Shown here: one piece after another, positions 52,503 through 60,264 of the stretch
How positions within the stretch are numbered: position 1 is the stretch's first letter
Layout of the letters: every line of letters begins with the position of its first letter
NCBI GenBank assembly: GCA_026014685.1
Contig: JAOZHW010000001.1
Location: 62,001 to 126,000, forward strand
Source of the DNA: Candidatus Bathyarchaeota archaeon
GTDB taxonomy: Archaea > Thermoproteota > Bathyarchaeia > Bathyarchaeales > Bathycorpusculaceae
Direction of reading: 5' to 3'
DNA length: 64,000 nucleotides
Translations under genes and position numbers: made by a program
Notes under the pieces: generated by a model
The model's database searches: none
What the model saw: the letters and a program-made list of their open reading frames with translations, nothing else
What the model was told of the DNA's origin: nothing

Positions 52503-54047
52503 TTATTTTTTGCGTTTCTTTGTTGATGCAATAGGGGGGAGTTCCTGTTTTTGCGGGGGTTTTGGAGGTTGCTGTAGTGCGGCTTTCTTTTGGCGTTCAG
52601 CATAATCTTTTTCGATGGCGACCCGGTGAACATTGTTGTATGCGCAGAAGGGGATAATTTTTTTGTCAGGCGTGATGTAGTGTACGACACATCTGCGAAC
52701 GCGGTTAACATCAAAGTTGTAGCTGTCCATAAAGGCCATGCAACCCAACAGGAAGATGCGACGGCGGATTTTGCCCAGCGACTTATACGAAGGCGCAACA
52801 TGCATCTGCAGAATACTCTTCATCAATGTGAAGGTGCCGACTTCTTTGGTAACCAGCAACATGTTCATTGAAATCATGGAGCCCATAAACAGCGAGGAAA
52901 GCAGCTGCATTTTGTTTTTTGATTCAGCGGATTCAGCGGTTTTGCGTATGGTGTTGAAGAAGCGGTCAAAGTTTACGAAGCGGTTGATGGGGAACATTTT
53001 GCCATTCTTCGGCGAAACGTAAACCCAGTTGACGATGCCGCATTGGGGGCTGCAACTGAAAAGCGGCCAGGGTTTCTGCATGAATTTACGCATGATTTTG
53101 ATGGGGGAAGTCATCACGGACATGGGAAACAGGTCGGTGGTTTTGATTTCGCCGTGTGTTTGTTTCTCTACGTCTTCGGCGAAGCTCCATTCGCGGAAGT
53201 TTTCTCGGAACGGGTTCTCTGTGGCTCTTCCTGTGAAAGCGATGGGTTGGAAGATTAAGCCGCGGACGATGTCGGTGTTTTTGGCTGCGAAGCGAATCAT
53301 GTCGCCGACTTCTTTGTCGTTGAGGCTCTTCATGAGTGTGTTGACTAAGATCACTTCCATGTCGTGTTTTCGGCAAACCTCGATAGCTTTTAGCTTAATG
53401 TCCACCAAGGGTAACCCGCGGACTTTCTTGTTAAATTCCTCATGAAAACTATCGAAAGAAAGGTAAACGATGTTTAACCCATTATCTTTTAGCCGCTTAG
53501 CTAAACCTTCGTCGCTGACCAAGTGGGTGCCGTTGGTCGCCAAAATGGTCATAAATTTTAGGCGGTGTGCAGCGGCGATTATTTCAGGCATATCTTCCCG
53601 TTCAAGCGGTTCTCCACCACTGAACAAAATCGCTGGCGGTTTCGGGTTGGCTTTAGCCGCGAATTCCAGCATGTCGATGAGTGCTTCTTTGGTGGGTTCG
53701 TAATCGTCACCTTGCCCGGGAAAAGTGGAGAAACAAACTGCACAATGGAAGTTGCAGCGTTTGGTTACGTCGATTACTCCGATAACTGTGCCTGACGCGT
53801 GGTTTTTGCAGGTTTCGCAAACATAGGGGCAACCTTCAGGGTTTTTGGGTGCGTTAAGGTCACCGAGGTACTGGAATTGGTCGTATTTTTGCATGTGGTC
53901 AAAGATGGGTTGGCTTTGCCAGTGGGTGGCTTTGAATTCGCCGTGTTCGGGGCATTGTTTGGTTATTTGGATTTTACCACTGTTGTTGTGGAGTTGGGCG
54001 TCGATTTTCTTTTGGCACTCAGGACAAATGCTTTTTGTTTCACTCAC
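52503..54047 (-). CDS. Radical SAM enzyme, tetraether lipid synthase (Tes)-like
   Basis: A 514-residue protein. An N-terminal zinc ribbon CPEC (8-11) with CPEHGEF (from 32), a further Cys set GCPYVCETC (73-80), then the radical SAM motif CNFHCAVC (98-105) and FSGGEPLEREDMPEII. The C-terminal half has CSPQCGI and RRCVVHYITPDKKIIPFC, likely extra cluster ligands. This order matches the MJ0619/Tes group, which joins two diether lipids tail-to-tail to build tetraethers. Its GTG start overlaps the stop of the UbiA gene by one base, which supports a lipid role. Other radical SAM alkyl-linking enzymes remain possible. Confidence 0.72.
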   Translation of the reverse strand: MSETKSICPECQKKIDAQLHNNSGKIQITKQCPEHGEFKATHWQSQPIFDHMQKYDQFQYLGDLNAPKNPEGCPYVCETCKNHASGTVIGVIDVTKRCNFHCAVCFSTFPGQGDDYEPTKEALIDMLEFAAKANPKPPAILFSGGEPLEREDMPEIIAAAHRLKFMTILATNGTHLVSDEGLAKRLKDNGLNIVYLSFDSFHEEFNKKVRGLPLVDIKLKAIEVCRKHDMEVILVNTLMKSLNDKEVGDMIRFAAKNTDIVRGLIFQPIAFTGRATENPFRENFREWSFAEDVEKQTHGEIKTTDLFPMSVMTSPIKIMRKFMQKPWPLFSCSPQCGIVNWVYVSPKNGKMFPINRFVNFDRFFNTIRKTAESAESKNKMQLLSSLFMGSMISMNMLLVTKEVGTFTLMKSILQMHVAPSYKSLGKIRRRIFLLGCMAFMDSYNFDVNRVRRCVVHYITPDKKIIPFCAYNNVHRVAIEKDYAERQKKAALQQPPKPPQKQELPPIASTKKRKK

Positions 54048-54949
54048 TATAGTAGCACTCCAAGGATTGCTTCAACTATCAGCGCCAAAATTAGCAACAT
54101 CATTGACATGGTTACGATGCGTTCGTACTTTCTGATGCTCTTAAGGGTCTTGGCGGAAGTAAACAGGCGAAGTGCTGAATAGATTAGCAGAGCACTCCAA
54201 ATCAGAATTAGAGGCAAATAGTAAACAGTGAATTCTCCTAGGAAGTAAGGTAACGGTGCAAGTAATCCAGTTAAGAGGAAGAATACTCCGCCCACTTTTG
54301 CAGCGCTGATGTTGCCGATTTTTTGAGGTAAAGTTGGGTAACCAACTTTAGCGTCGCCTTCCACGCTGAAAATGTCACGCAGGATGTTGCCGCCTATGGT
54401 GCCGAAAGCGATGGGGTAGAGACTTAGCGAGATAAAACTTACTTTGCCTGTGAATGTTGCTTCGCCGAAGAGGAAAGCTGTGCCAGTTAGGACACCCATT
54501 AGCAGGTTAGCGGCGAACCCTGATTTGCGTTTAATTAGATAAGAGTAAAACAGAAGCAGAAGTGAATCAACTGCGATGATGGCGAAACTAAGCCAGTTAA
54601 TCAATGAAGACAAAATTAACCCTAAGGCGAAGAATATCCCTGAAATGAGGACAGCCGTCTTGTAGGAGAGAGCACCAGATGGAATGGGGCGCTTAGGTTT
54701 GATGATTGCGTCGCTTCTGCGGTCATAGTAGTCATTTATGGCAAATCCGCCTGAAGCGATAAAAGACATGGAAAAGAAAGCCAACAATGCAACAACCCCA
54801 ACGTTGACGTTGCCCAATGTAGTTGAGATATCTGCAAAGTTACCTTTGAGTATGGCAAAAGCGGTTAAAACTGCTAAGCCGCCAGTCATCATCCAATAAG
54901 GCAAACGCAGTAACGCGATTAATCCTCGAGCTCGCGAGGGGGCGGTCAT
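54047..54949 (-). CDS. UbiA-family prenyltransferase, probable digeranylgeranylglyceryl phosphate synthase
   Basis: A 300-residue membrane protein with eight or nine helices. FAINDYYDRRSDAIIKPKRP is the first Asp-rich motif (NDxxDxxxD) and LRDIFSVEGDAKVGYPTLP is the second. The archaeal sequence pattern PKRPIPSGALS fits DGGGP synthase, which adds the second geranylgeranyl chain to the glycerol phosphate. It overlaps the epimerase gene by four bases and the Tes-like gene by one. Confidence 0.88.
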   Translation of the reverse strand: MTAPSRARGLIALLRLPYWMMTGGLAVLTAFAILKGNFADISTTLGNVNVGVVALLAFFSMSFIASGGFAINDYYDRRSDAIIKPKRPIPSGALSYKTAVLISGIFFALGLILSSLINWLSFAIIAVDSLLLLFYSYLIKRKSGFAANLLMGVLTGTAFLFGEATFTGKVSFISLSLYPIAFGTIGGNILRDIFSVEGDAKVGYPTLPQKIGNISAAKVGGVFFLLTGLLAPLPYFLGEFTVYYLPLILIWSALLIYSALRLFTSAKTLKSIRKYERIVTMSMMLLILALIVEAILGVLL

Positions 54950-55872
54950 ATCGTTATTTTCCTGTCAGCGATGACTTCTTTTATGCTTTCTTCGAGAGTG
55001 ACTTTGGGTGTCCAGCCAAGTTCTTTTTGGGATTTGGTTATGTCGAACCATATTTTACTTACGTCACCTTGCCATGAGACGCCTGTTGTGGATACTTTCG
55101 TTCGGTTCTGAAGGTTAAGGATTGACAAGATAAGGTCAGCGAGTTCAAGTATAGAAGTAGTTTTTCCTAAGCCCAAGTTGTAAACTTCACCATTGATTCC
55201 TTCCTTTTCGCCCAGAAGAATCAACGCCGCTACAACATCAGAGACATGAACAAAGTCACGGCACTGTTTACCTGTGCCCAGAATTACAAGTTTGTCTGGA
55301 TCTTTAGCGAGTTTTTCGAGGAAATCATGGATGACGCCGTGGCAACGCAACCCATAGACATTAGCGAACCGTGTTATGACGACTTCTAAACCGTATTGCT
55401 CTTTGTACATTTGGCAGTATTGTTCGCCGACGACTTTACTTAACCCGTAACAAGAGAAGGGATGAAAACCGTATGATTCAGGTGTGGGGAAAACAGTTGG
55501 GTTTCCATAAACTGCTGCAGACGAAGCGAAAACTACTTTGGCGTCGTCTTTGCGTGCCTTTTCCAGCACGTGGAGGGTACCTTTGGCGTTGGTTTCGAAA
55601 TCCACCAGCGGATTCTCCATAGAGTAGCCGACGACGACTTGAGCGGCTAAATGGTAGATTACATCTTGTTTAGGCAGGTCACAGAGGGTTTTTAGATCCA
55701 AGATGTCCCCGTTAACGAATTTCGCCCTTGGAACATCTTTTACGTTCTGCATGGTGCCGCTTGACAGGTTATCATAAATCGTTAATTTATCCGTTAAGCC
55801 TGAAAGTTTACTGCAGAGATGATAACCTATGAAGCCTGCTCCGCCAGTAACCAGCACATTTTGCCCTTCCAT
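54946..55872 (-). CDS. NAD-dependent sugar epimerase/dehydratase (GalE-like)
   Basis: A 308-residue extended short-chain dehydrogenase. VLVTGGAGFIGYHLCSKL binds NAD, VIYHLAAQVVVGYSMENP follows, and FSCYGLSKVVGEQYC carries the YxxxK catalytic pair. FVHVSDVVAALILL is typical of nucleotide-sugar epimerases. It probably makes a sugar nucleotide for lipid head groups or glycans. It is first in a tightly overlapping operon with UbiA and the Tes-like gene. Confidence 0.9.
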   Translation of the reverse strand: MEGQNVLVTGGAGFIGYHLCSKLSGLTDKLTIYDNLSSGTMQNVKDVPRAKFVNGDILDLKTLCDLPKQDVIYHLAAQVVVGYSMENPLVDFETNAKGTLHVLEKARKDDAKVVFASSAAVYGNPTVFPTPESYGFHPFSCYGLSKVVGEQYCQMYKEQYGLEVVITRFANVYGLRCHGVIHDFLEKLAKDPDKLVILGTGKQCRDFVHVSDVVAALILLGEKEGINGEVYNLGLGKTTSILELADLILSILNLQNRTKVSTTGVSWQGDVSKIWFDITKSQKELGWTPKVTLEESIKEVIADRKITI

Positions 55873-55931
55873 TTTTGCCCCTCAAAGTCACGATAAAGCC
55901 TATATATTATTTACAGGCGAGTTGTAGGTAT

Positions 55932-56771
55932 ATGTCGCCGATGAAAGCTATAAAAGTTTTTAGGGATTTACTTTCTTTCCTAACCATAATCCCAGTGGGC
56001 GGAAAAGAAGACTTCATCTTCACCACAGCCCAAAACATGTGGCTTTTCCCCGTCGTCGGCGGCTTAATCGGGATACTGGGCGGCTTATACTATTTAGCTT
56101 CCAGCGCCATCGTGGCGTTTCTGCTGGGTTTAGCAAACTCCTACATCGCCTTACACATTGCGCTCTTGTCAACGGCAATTCCAGCAGCCATGACCATCGC
56201 GTTCCTGCTCGTACTTACAGGACTGCAACACTTCGACGGCTTAATCGACCTCGGCAACGCAGTCGGCTTACGCAACCTGCACGAGCGAAAAATGAAAGCG
56301 CATGCTTGGACGGTAACAGGTGCAGGCGCAGTTTTGGCGTTGGCTGTGGAGGCTTCGGCGTTTTTAGGCTTGTTCTTGATAAACCCCGCTTTCGCCTTTG
56401 CAGCCATTGTTTTGGCGGAAGTTTCAGCTAAGCTTGCGATGGTGACGATTGTATGGATTGGAAAACCTTCACATAAAGGGTTGGGCTCGATTTTTCTTGC
56501 AAAAGCCAAAAAAAACCTAAACACAGTCGCATACCTGCTTTCCGTCTTGATTGTTTACCCAGTTTTCTACTTTACAGGTCACCCGCTGCTCGGTTTGGCA
56601 GCAGTGGCCTTAGTGTTTGTCAGTGTTCCAGTGGCGTTGGTCATGAATAAAGTTTCAAACAGCGTCTTTGGCGGAGTCAGCGGCGACATGATTGGAGCAA
56701 CCAACGAAGTGGCACGAGCGGTTACTTTGCTTCTGTTTGCAGTGGTTTTGATGTTGGGGGTGGCGGCTTGA
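55932..56771 (+). CDS. cobS: Adenosylcobinamide-GDP ribazoletransferase CobS
   Basis: A 279-residue membrane protein. FLTIIPVGGKEDF at the N-terminus, LTGLQHFDGLIDLGNAVGL with the conserved His/Asp motif, and FGGVSGDMIGATNEVARAVT are diagnostic. It joins alpha-ribazole to adenosylcobinamide-GDP, the last step of cobalamin assembly. I chose the ATG at 55932. It overlaps cobY by four bases. Confidence 0.93.
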   Translation: MSPMKAIKVFRDLLSFLTIIPVGGKEDFIFTTAQNMWLFPVVGGLIGILGGLYYLASSAIVAFLLGLANSYIALHIALLSTAIPAAMTIAFLLVLTGLQHFDGLIDLGNAVGLRNLHERKMKAHAWTVTGAGAVLALAVEASAFLGLFLINPAFAFAAIVLAEVSAKLAMVTIVWIGKPSHKGLGSIFLAKAKKNLNTVAYLLSVLIVYPVFYFTGHPLLGLAAVALVFVSVPVALVMNKVSNSVFGGVSGDMIGATNEVARAVTLLLFAVVLMLGVAA

Positions 56772-57391
56772 AGGTTCCAGCACTGATTATGGCAGGCGGC
56801 AGAGGCAGCAGAATGGGGTTACCAACAGAGAAACCGATGCTCCCTTTCCTGGGGAAACCACTGATTGATTGGGTCGCCGAAGCAGTCCTAAACGCCAAAA
56901 AAATTTCCGAATTCTACGTTATCACAAGCGCCAATACGCCTAAAACGGAGGAACACTGCAAAAGCAAGGGCTGGAAAGTGCTGCGCACAGACGCAAAAGG
57001 CTACCATGACGATTTGAAGCAAGCAGTTTCGAAGTTGGGTTGGATGGGGGCGGTTTTGACGATGCCGTCTGATGTGCCGGCCATAACGGGCAAAGTTCTG
57101 GATAGAGTGGTCAGCGAGTTTGAGGTTTGCGGAAAAGACTATTTGGCGGTGTTTGTGCCCATCGAGAAGCGGCAAGCTTTGGGATTGTCGATTTCCAGCA
57201 CTGACGAGTACCAGGGCGTGTGGTATGCGGTTTCAGGCGTCAACATCATAAACGGTAGACAAACTTTGGGTGAAGGCAAAATCGAAACAGCAGCCATAAT
57301 AACCGAGGAAACCGAAGTCGTCCTAAACGTCAACACAACCAAAGACCTTGAGGTAGCCCAAAACCTAATGAGCAAAACCAAAAAGGAGTAG
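56768..57391 (+). CDS. cobY: Adenosylcobinamide-phosphate guanylyltransferase CobY
   Basis: A 207-residue nucleotidyltransferase. IMAGGRGSRMGLPTEKPMLP is the GTP-binding loop, and LTMPSDVPAITGKVLDRVV and VNTTKDLEVAQ fit CobY, the archaeal enzyme that replaces CobU. It makes adenosylcobinamide-GDP, the substrate of CobS. The TTG start overlaps the cobS stop (TTGA), so the two are translationally coupled. Confidence 0.92.
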   Translation: MKVPALIMAGGRGSRMGLPTEKPMLPFLGKPLIDWVAEAVLNAKKISEFYVITSANTPKTEEHCKSKGWKVLRTDAKGYHDDLKQAVSKLGWMGAVLTMPSDVPAITGKVLDRVVSEFEVCGKDYLAVFVPIEKRQALGLSISSTDEYQGVWYAVSGVNIINGRQTLGEGKIETAAIITEETEVVLNVNTTKDLEVAQNLMSKTKKE

Positions 57392-57415
57392 GCGCGATTT
57401 TTATAGACCCTTATT

Positions 57416-57453
57416 TTGCTTTGCCTCCTCTCTCCCTCCCTTATATAAAGAAC
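57416..57453 (-). repeat. Dispersed TATA/purine repeat, copy F (variant form)
   Basis: Minus strand reads GTTCTTTATATAAGGGAGGG, then AGAGAGGAGGCAAAGC. The upstream ATTTGTTCTTTATATAAGGG matches the region of copy B very closely, while the part after the G-run matches copies D and E, so it is intermediate between the two groups. Confidence 0.6.
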
Positions 57454-57474
57454 AAATTCTTCTTCTAAACACTC

Positions 57475-57639
57475 TTACCAGAGACGCTTCTTTTCTATAG
57501 CAACGGGTTGTATCCTCATTCCGCAACCTTGCAGGGCTTTTCTGATACCTTCCTGAAAAGCGCCCCCGATGAGGGGTAAGGCAGTCGCTACTAAGAAGAT
57601 AAGGAGAAAACAGGAACTCTTCTTAGTAGCCGCCTTCAT
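57475..57639 (-). CDS. Small signal-peptide-like protein, truncated relative of the 59309-60142 gene
   Basis: A 54-residue frame. The start MKAATKKSSCFLLIFLVATA parallels MTAAKEGFLFLLTFFLAATI of the gene at 60142, with clear DNA similarity through the signal peptide and the upstream region. After residue 22 it differs (GGAFQEGIRKALQGCG, then a basic tail). It is either a decayed duplicate or a small secreted peptide. The same candidate operator lies upstream of both genes. Confidence 0.5.
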   Translation of the reverse strand: MKAATKKSSCFLLIFLVATALPLIGGAFQEGIRKALQGCGMRIQPVAIEKKRLW

Positions 57640-57670
57640 ACTTAAAGCTGGGTTTTGAGGTCAATTAATG

Positions 57671-57723
57671 CGTTCTTGTACAGGTTTCTTGACTAAACTT
57701 AGTCCAAATTCCTTGACTAAACC
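57671..57723 (-). promoter_or_regulatory. Candidate operator and promoter region of the small signal-peptide gene
   Basis: The stretch shares GTTCTTGTA-AGGTTTCTTGAC with 60175-60201. It contains TTGACTAA and TTAGTC as an inverted pair (57689-57704) and a further CTTGACTAA (57712-57720). The same half-site recurs upstream of the gene at 59309-60142. Confidence 0.55.
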
Positions 57724-58121
57724 ATCTGAGTCGCTTTCCGCACCGCCGCCATATTCATACTGATGACTTCCATGGTTTTCTGCAGTTTATCCTGTGGGCT
57801 AAATTCCCAGAGCTCCGTGCCCTCCTCAAAAACGCCCGTGTGCCCCGGCGGAGCATAGTAAACGTCTCCTGCTTGGAAGGTTTCCTCTTTTCCGTCGTAG
57901 CTGATTTTTCCCTTGCCCTTGACTATTATTCCCCAATGTGGGCAGGGGTCGCGGTCGTTGGGCAAACCTTTGAGGTAAGGCGTTACGTCGAAGCGTTTCT
58001 TGAAAACATCGTATTACACATGCATCTCGCCCCATGTGGCTTCGTAGGTGGTTAATTCGTCGGTTTCCATGGTTTTAGGTAACTCGGTTTTTTGAGCGCG
58101 CATCTCTATATACACGTCCAT
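57717..58121 (-). pseudogene. Cupin-domain protein gene with a premature TAA
   Basis: From an ATG at 58121 the frame reads ETDELTTYEATWGEMHV, then a TAA at 58014-58016, then continues YDVFKKRFDVTPYLKGLPND and a cupin core: HWGIIVKGKGKISYDGKEE, then FQAGDVYYAPPGHTGVFEEG, to the stop at 57717. The single nonsense codon breaks a 134-residue gene. The remaining 82-residue part could only be translated from a TTG. It is a recent pseudogene or a sequence error. The small barrel would bind a metal or ligand. Confidence 0.72.
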
Positions 58122-58250
58122 TTTCAGGAGGGGTTGACTGAACCTGTAGTGTTAAACCCTTGTGACTGCATGCTGCAACAAAAAAGAGACTTTATCGAAA
58201 CAGTCATTAAGCAAGATACGTAATCAAAACCGTATTTGGCAGTGGAGAAC

Positions 58251-58538
58251 ATGAGAGAAGCATACATCTGGATCGCGGTAGCGTTTTTGGCGGGCATCAT
58301 CGTAGGCACAGTCGCAACCGCCTATCAAGCAAACCCTAATCCCAACCCCAAAGTCATGGAAGTCGACCACATTCAGCGCCTCTATACGATGCAGTGGAAC
58401 GGACAGAACACTACGCTCACGCTGGTTTTTCGAGACGGCAACATGACCACGCTGCCTGTGGTGACGGGGCAACAGTTTGTATGTAATGGCTCCTCAAAGC
58501 TCTATGAGGGAGATAAACTCCTCTTTCAGTTCCCATAG
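58251..58538 (+). CDS. Hypothetical membrane-anchored protein
   Basis: A 95-residue protein. Residues about 5-25 form one N-terminal helix (IWIAVAFLAGIIVGTVATAY), followed by a Pro/Asn-rich link and a small beta-rich external domain (LYTMQWNGQNTTLTLVFRDG). It probably sits outside the membrane. I chose the ATG at 58251 with GGAG nearby. No family is recognised. Confidence 0.6.
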   Translation: MREAYIWIAVAFLAGIIVGTVATAYQANPNPNPKVMEVDHIQRLYTMQWNGQNTTLTLVFRDGNMTTLPVVTGQQFVCNGSSKLYEGDKLLFQFP

Positions 58539-58559
58539 CGATTTCTAAAAAATATAAAG

Positions 58560-58690
58560 TTAAGATTGAAGCAGCAAAATCGCTTTAGCTAAGTCACCGT
58601 CGGCTTCTGCGGCTCATTCACCACCATGTCCTCCTTCGCTTTGGAAACCACGAACCTGCTGGAAAACAACCAATTTATCCTCTTAATACT
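58560..58690 (-). pseudogene. Remnant of a NAC-like C-terminal UBA domain
   Basis: The last 16 codons read ADGDLAKAILLLQS and a stop, the same end as the NAC gene at 60265-60630, with clear DNA similarity around the stop. A few codons earlier a one-base shift is needed to continue (SKAKEDMVVNE). The region is a decayed copy of the NAC 3' end, in the same orientation. It lies upstream of a truncated relative of the gene that follows NAC, so both were probably duplicated together. Confidence 0.6.
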
Positions 58691-58763
58691 AAACATCCTA
58701 GCGAACGTGGGCTTATCGAGGAGGCAGAGCAGTAGGCAACTTGGTAATGGAGAGTATAGTTTA

Positions 58764-59042
58764 ATGCGACAAAAAATGTGGCAACTACTTATTCGCATAA
58801 AGCGGAACGATGAAGTGAGCGGTAAACGCCTCGAGAAGCTTATCATGGATTACCTCATGAAAGCCCACGTTGAAGGCGCCACAGTCTGGACAGGCGTGAA
58901 CGGCTTCGGGAAACGGGGAAAATCCACGCTGCATTGGGAAGGCCTCACAGTTAACATGCCCCTAATCATCGAGGTTGTGGATAGCCAGGAGAAGCTTGAG
59001 CCGCTGCTGCCCGATTTGAAGCACATCGTCGGCGACAACTGA
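58764..59042 (+). CDS. DUF190-family protein
   Basis: A 92-residue protein that matches DUF190: RIKRNDEVSGKRLEKLIMDY, then AHVEGATVWTGVNGFGKRGK and LPLIIEVVDS-like (NMPLIIEVVDSQEKLEPLLP). The fold is ferredoxin-like, related to PII. It is often encoded beside CrcB fluoride channels; none is seen here. I chose the ATG at 58764, since codons before it overlap the NAC remnant and lack family similarity. Confidence 0.8.
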   Translation: MRQKMWQLLIRIKRNDEVSGKRLEKLIMDYLMKAHVEGATVWTGVNGFGKRGKSTLHWEGLTVNMPLIIEVVDSQEKLEPLLPDLKHIVGDN

Positions 59043-59081
59043 CTGGTAACCATACAAGAAACCTACATCATATAGTTGGCC

Positions 59082-59124
59082 ATCACGCGACGTCTCAGTG
59101 CTGACCTCCCCTCCCTTATTTAAA
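59082..59124 (-). repeat. Dispersed TATA/purine repeat, copy C (core only)
   Basis: On the minus strand this is identical over 43 bases to the start of copy A (16841-16883), from TTTAAATA to GCGTGAT, and then diverges completely. It shows where the core ends. Confidence 0.75.
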
Positions 59125-59177
59125 GCAGCTAAATCGCTGGTTACTGTGAAGGAGGTAAGCCAAAACTGGCTTTTCTT

Positions 59178-59214
59178 TAGTTGTTGTTGCAGAAAAAGCC
59201 CTATACACAACAAC
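59178..59214 (-). repeat. Hairpin repeat with conserved loop, copy 2
   Basis: TTGTTGTTG and CAACAACAA flank the loop CAGAAAAAGCCCTATACA. It matches 41746-41784. Copy C of the purine repeat lies about 55 bases further along the minus strand. The rest of 59043-59308 has no gene; a short AGCCA/TGGCT stem lies just before this repeat. Confidence 0.65.
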
Positions 59215-59308
59215 AACCAGCGGCTTGGGTTGCGGGTTGCTTTTTTGGTTTGGTTGGCTTTGGCGACGGCAAACTGGTTGTGGCATAATCCGCAAGCAGA
59301 ACCGAGCA

Positions 59309-60142
59309 TTATCCGCTCTTTTTCGATACCTTGCGAAACAGCACACCCACCAAAACCACCAACACCCCAACAAACACAGCCAAAACGATAATGGCGATTC
59401 TCTCCCAGCCTAACCCAACTAGAAATCCGTTTTCATTGTTCGGTTGCGCAGTTGATGGTACGATGGAAGTTGGGTTTTGTGTTGATGGTGTTTGCGCGGG
59501 GACTGATGGAACCACCCGATTCTGGGTTGGTTGGCTGTCGCCGATGGTCACGGTTTGAGTACTGCTCCAGTCGCTTATCTGTGTATAGATATATTTGTAT
59601 CCCCAGCCGAATTGGACATGCGCATCCCCGTAGGTTACTACTGACCGCTCTAAAACGGCTACTTGGAAGTCAACCACACCACCCATAGGTGCAGGTATTT
59701 TGGCGCCTTCTGGACCAAAGAACCCATCAGCACCAGAACCAAAAAAAGTCAATGTAGTATACTCTGAGTCCGACATTTGAGGTGCATAGCTGTCGTTTGC
59801 CCCAAACAAGGTAGTCCACTCGCTTGAATAATGGCCTTTCACCCGCAAATTATAATGGAACCAGGTTCGGTCGCTAATTGTTGATGGGTTAGCGATTGTT
59901 ATCTCGATGGTTCTGTTATCAACGTGGTTGCCGCCTTCCGTAACGGTTTGGGGCTCTCCAGTGTAGGGATTTGTCACAATCTTGGTGATTAAGGGCACAT
60001 CGTATGAGTTGTCAATGTATCTTACAGCGAATTGGGGCGCAGACGTTTTAGTCTCTGCTGAAGCCATCTGGGGTGGGAGGAAAATGGTAGCCGCTAAGAA
60101 GAAGGTAAGGAGAAATAGGAACCCTTCCTTAGCGGCTGTCAT
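59309..60142 (-). CDS. Secreted, C-terminally membrane-anchored protein
   Basis: A 277-residue protein. A signal peptide (residues 1-28, MTAAKEGFLFLLTFFLAAT) precedes an external domain rich in beta strands (APQFAVRYIDNSYDVPLITK, WFHYNLRVKGHYSSEW), a Pro/Thr/Gln-rich stalk at about 205-235, and one C-terminal helix (IAIIVLAVFVGVLVVLVGVL) with basic residues after it. The plan is that of an archaeal cell-surface protein. Its function is unknown. A candidate operator and a TATA element lie upstream. Confidence 0.75.
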   Translation of the reverse strand: MTAAKEGFLFLLTFFLAATIFLPPQMASAETKTSAPQFAVRYIDNSYDVPLITKIVTNPYTGEPQTVTEGGNHVDNRTIEITIANPSTISDRTWFHYNLRVKGHYSSEWTTLFGANDSYAPQMSDSEYTTLTFFGSGADGFFGPEGAKIPAPMGGVVDFQVAVLERSVVTYGDAHVQFGWGYKYIYTQISDWSSTQTVTIGDSQPTQNRVVPSVPAQTPSTQNPTSIVPSTAQPNNENGFLVGLGWERIAIIVLAVFVGVLVVLVGVLFRKVSKKSG

Positions 60143-60174
60143 GGTTATTTGATGAGTTTTTTACGTGATTAAAG

Positions 60175-60240
60175 GGTTCTTGTATAGGTTTCTTGACAAA
60201 AAGTTAGTCAAGAAATCTGGACTAAAATGGTTTAAATAGG
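60175..60240 (-). promoter_or_regulatory. Candidate operator and TATA of the secreted-protein gene
   Basis: TTCTTGAC and GTCAAGAA form a perfect eight-base inverted repeat (60190-60214) with a nine-base spacer, followed by a TGGACTAAA half-site. Read on the minus strand, a TATA-like CTATTTAAACC (60229-60239) precedes these sites, so a protein bound there would block transcription. The same half-site and the flanking GTTCTTGTA-AGGTTTCTTGAC are found at 57671-57723. Confidence 0.6.
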
Positions 60241-60264
60241 AAAAACAGGGTTTGAAAGAAAAAT

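Noticed and set aside
58626-58763. An upstream extension of the DUF190 gene to an ATG at 58626
   Set aside because: The added 46 residues have no family similarity and lie on top of the NAC remnant of the other strand.
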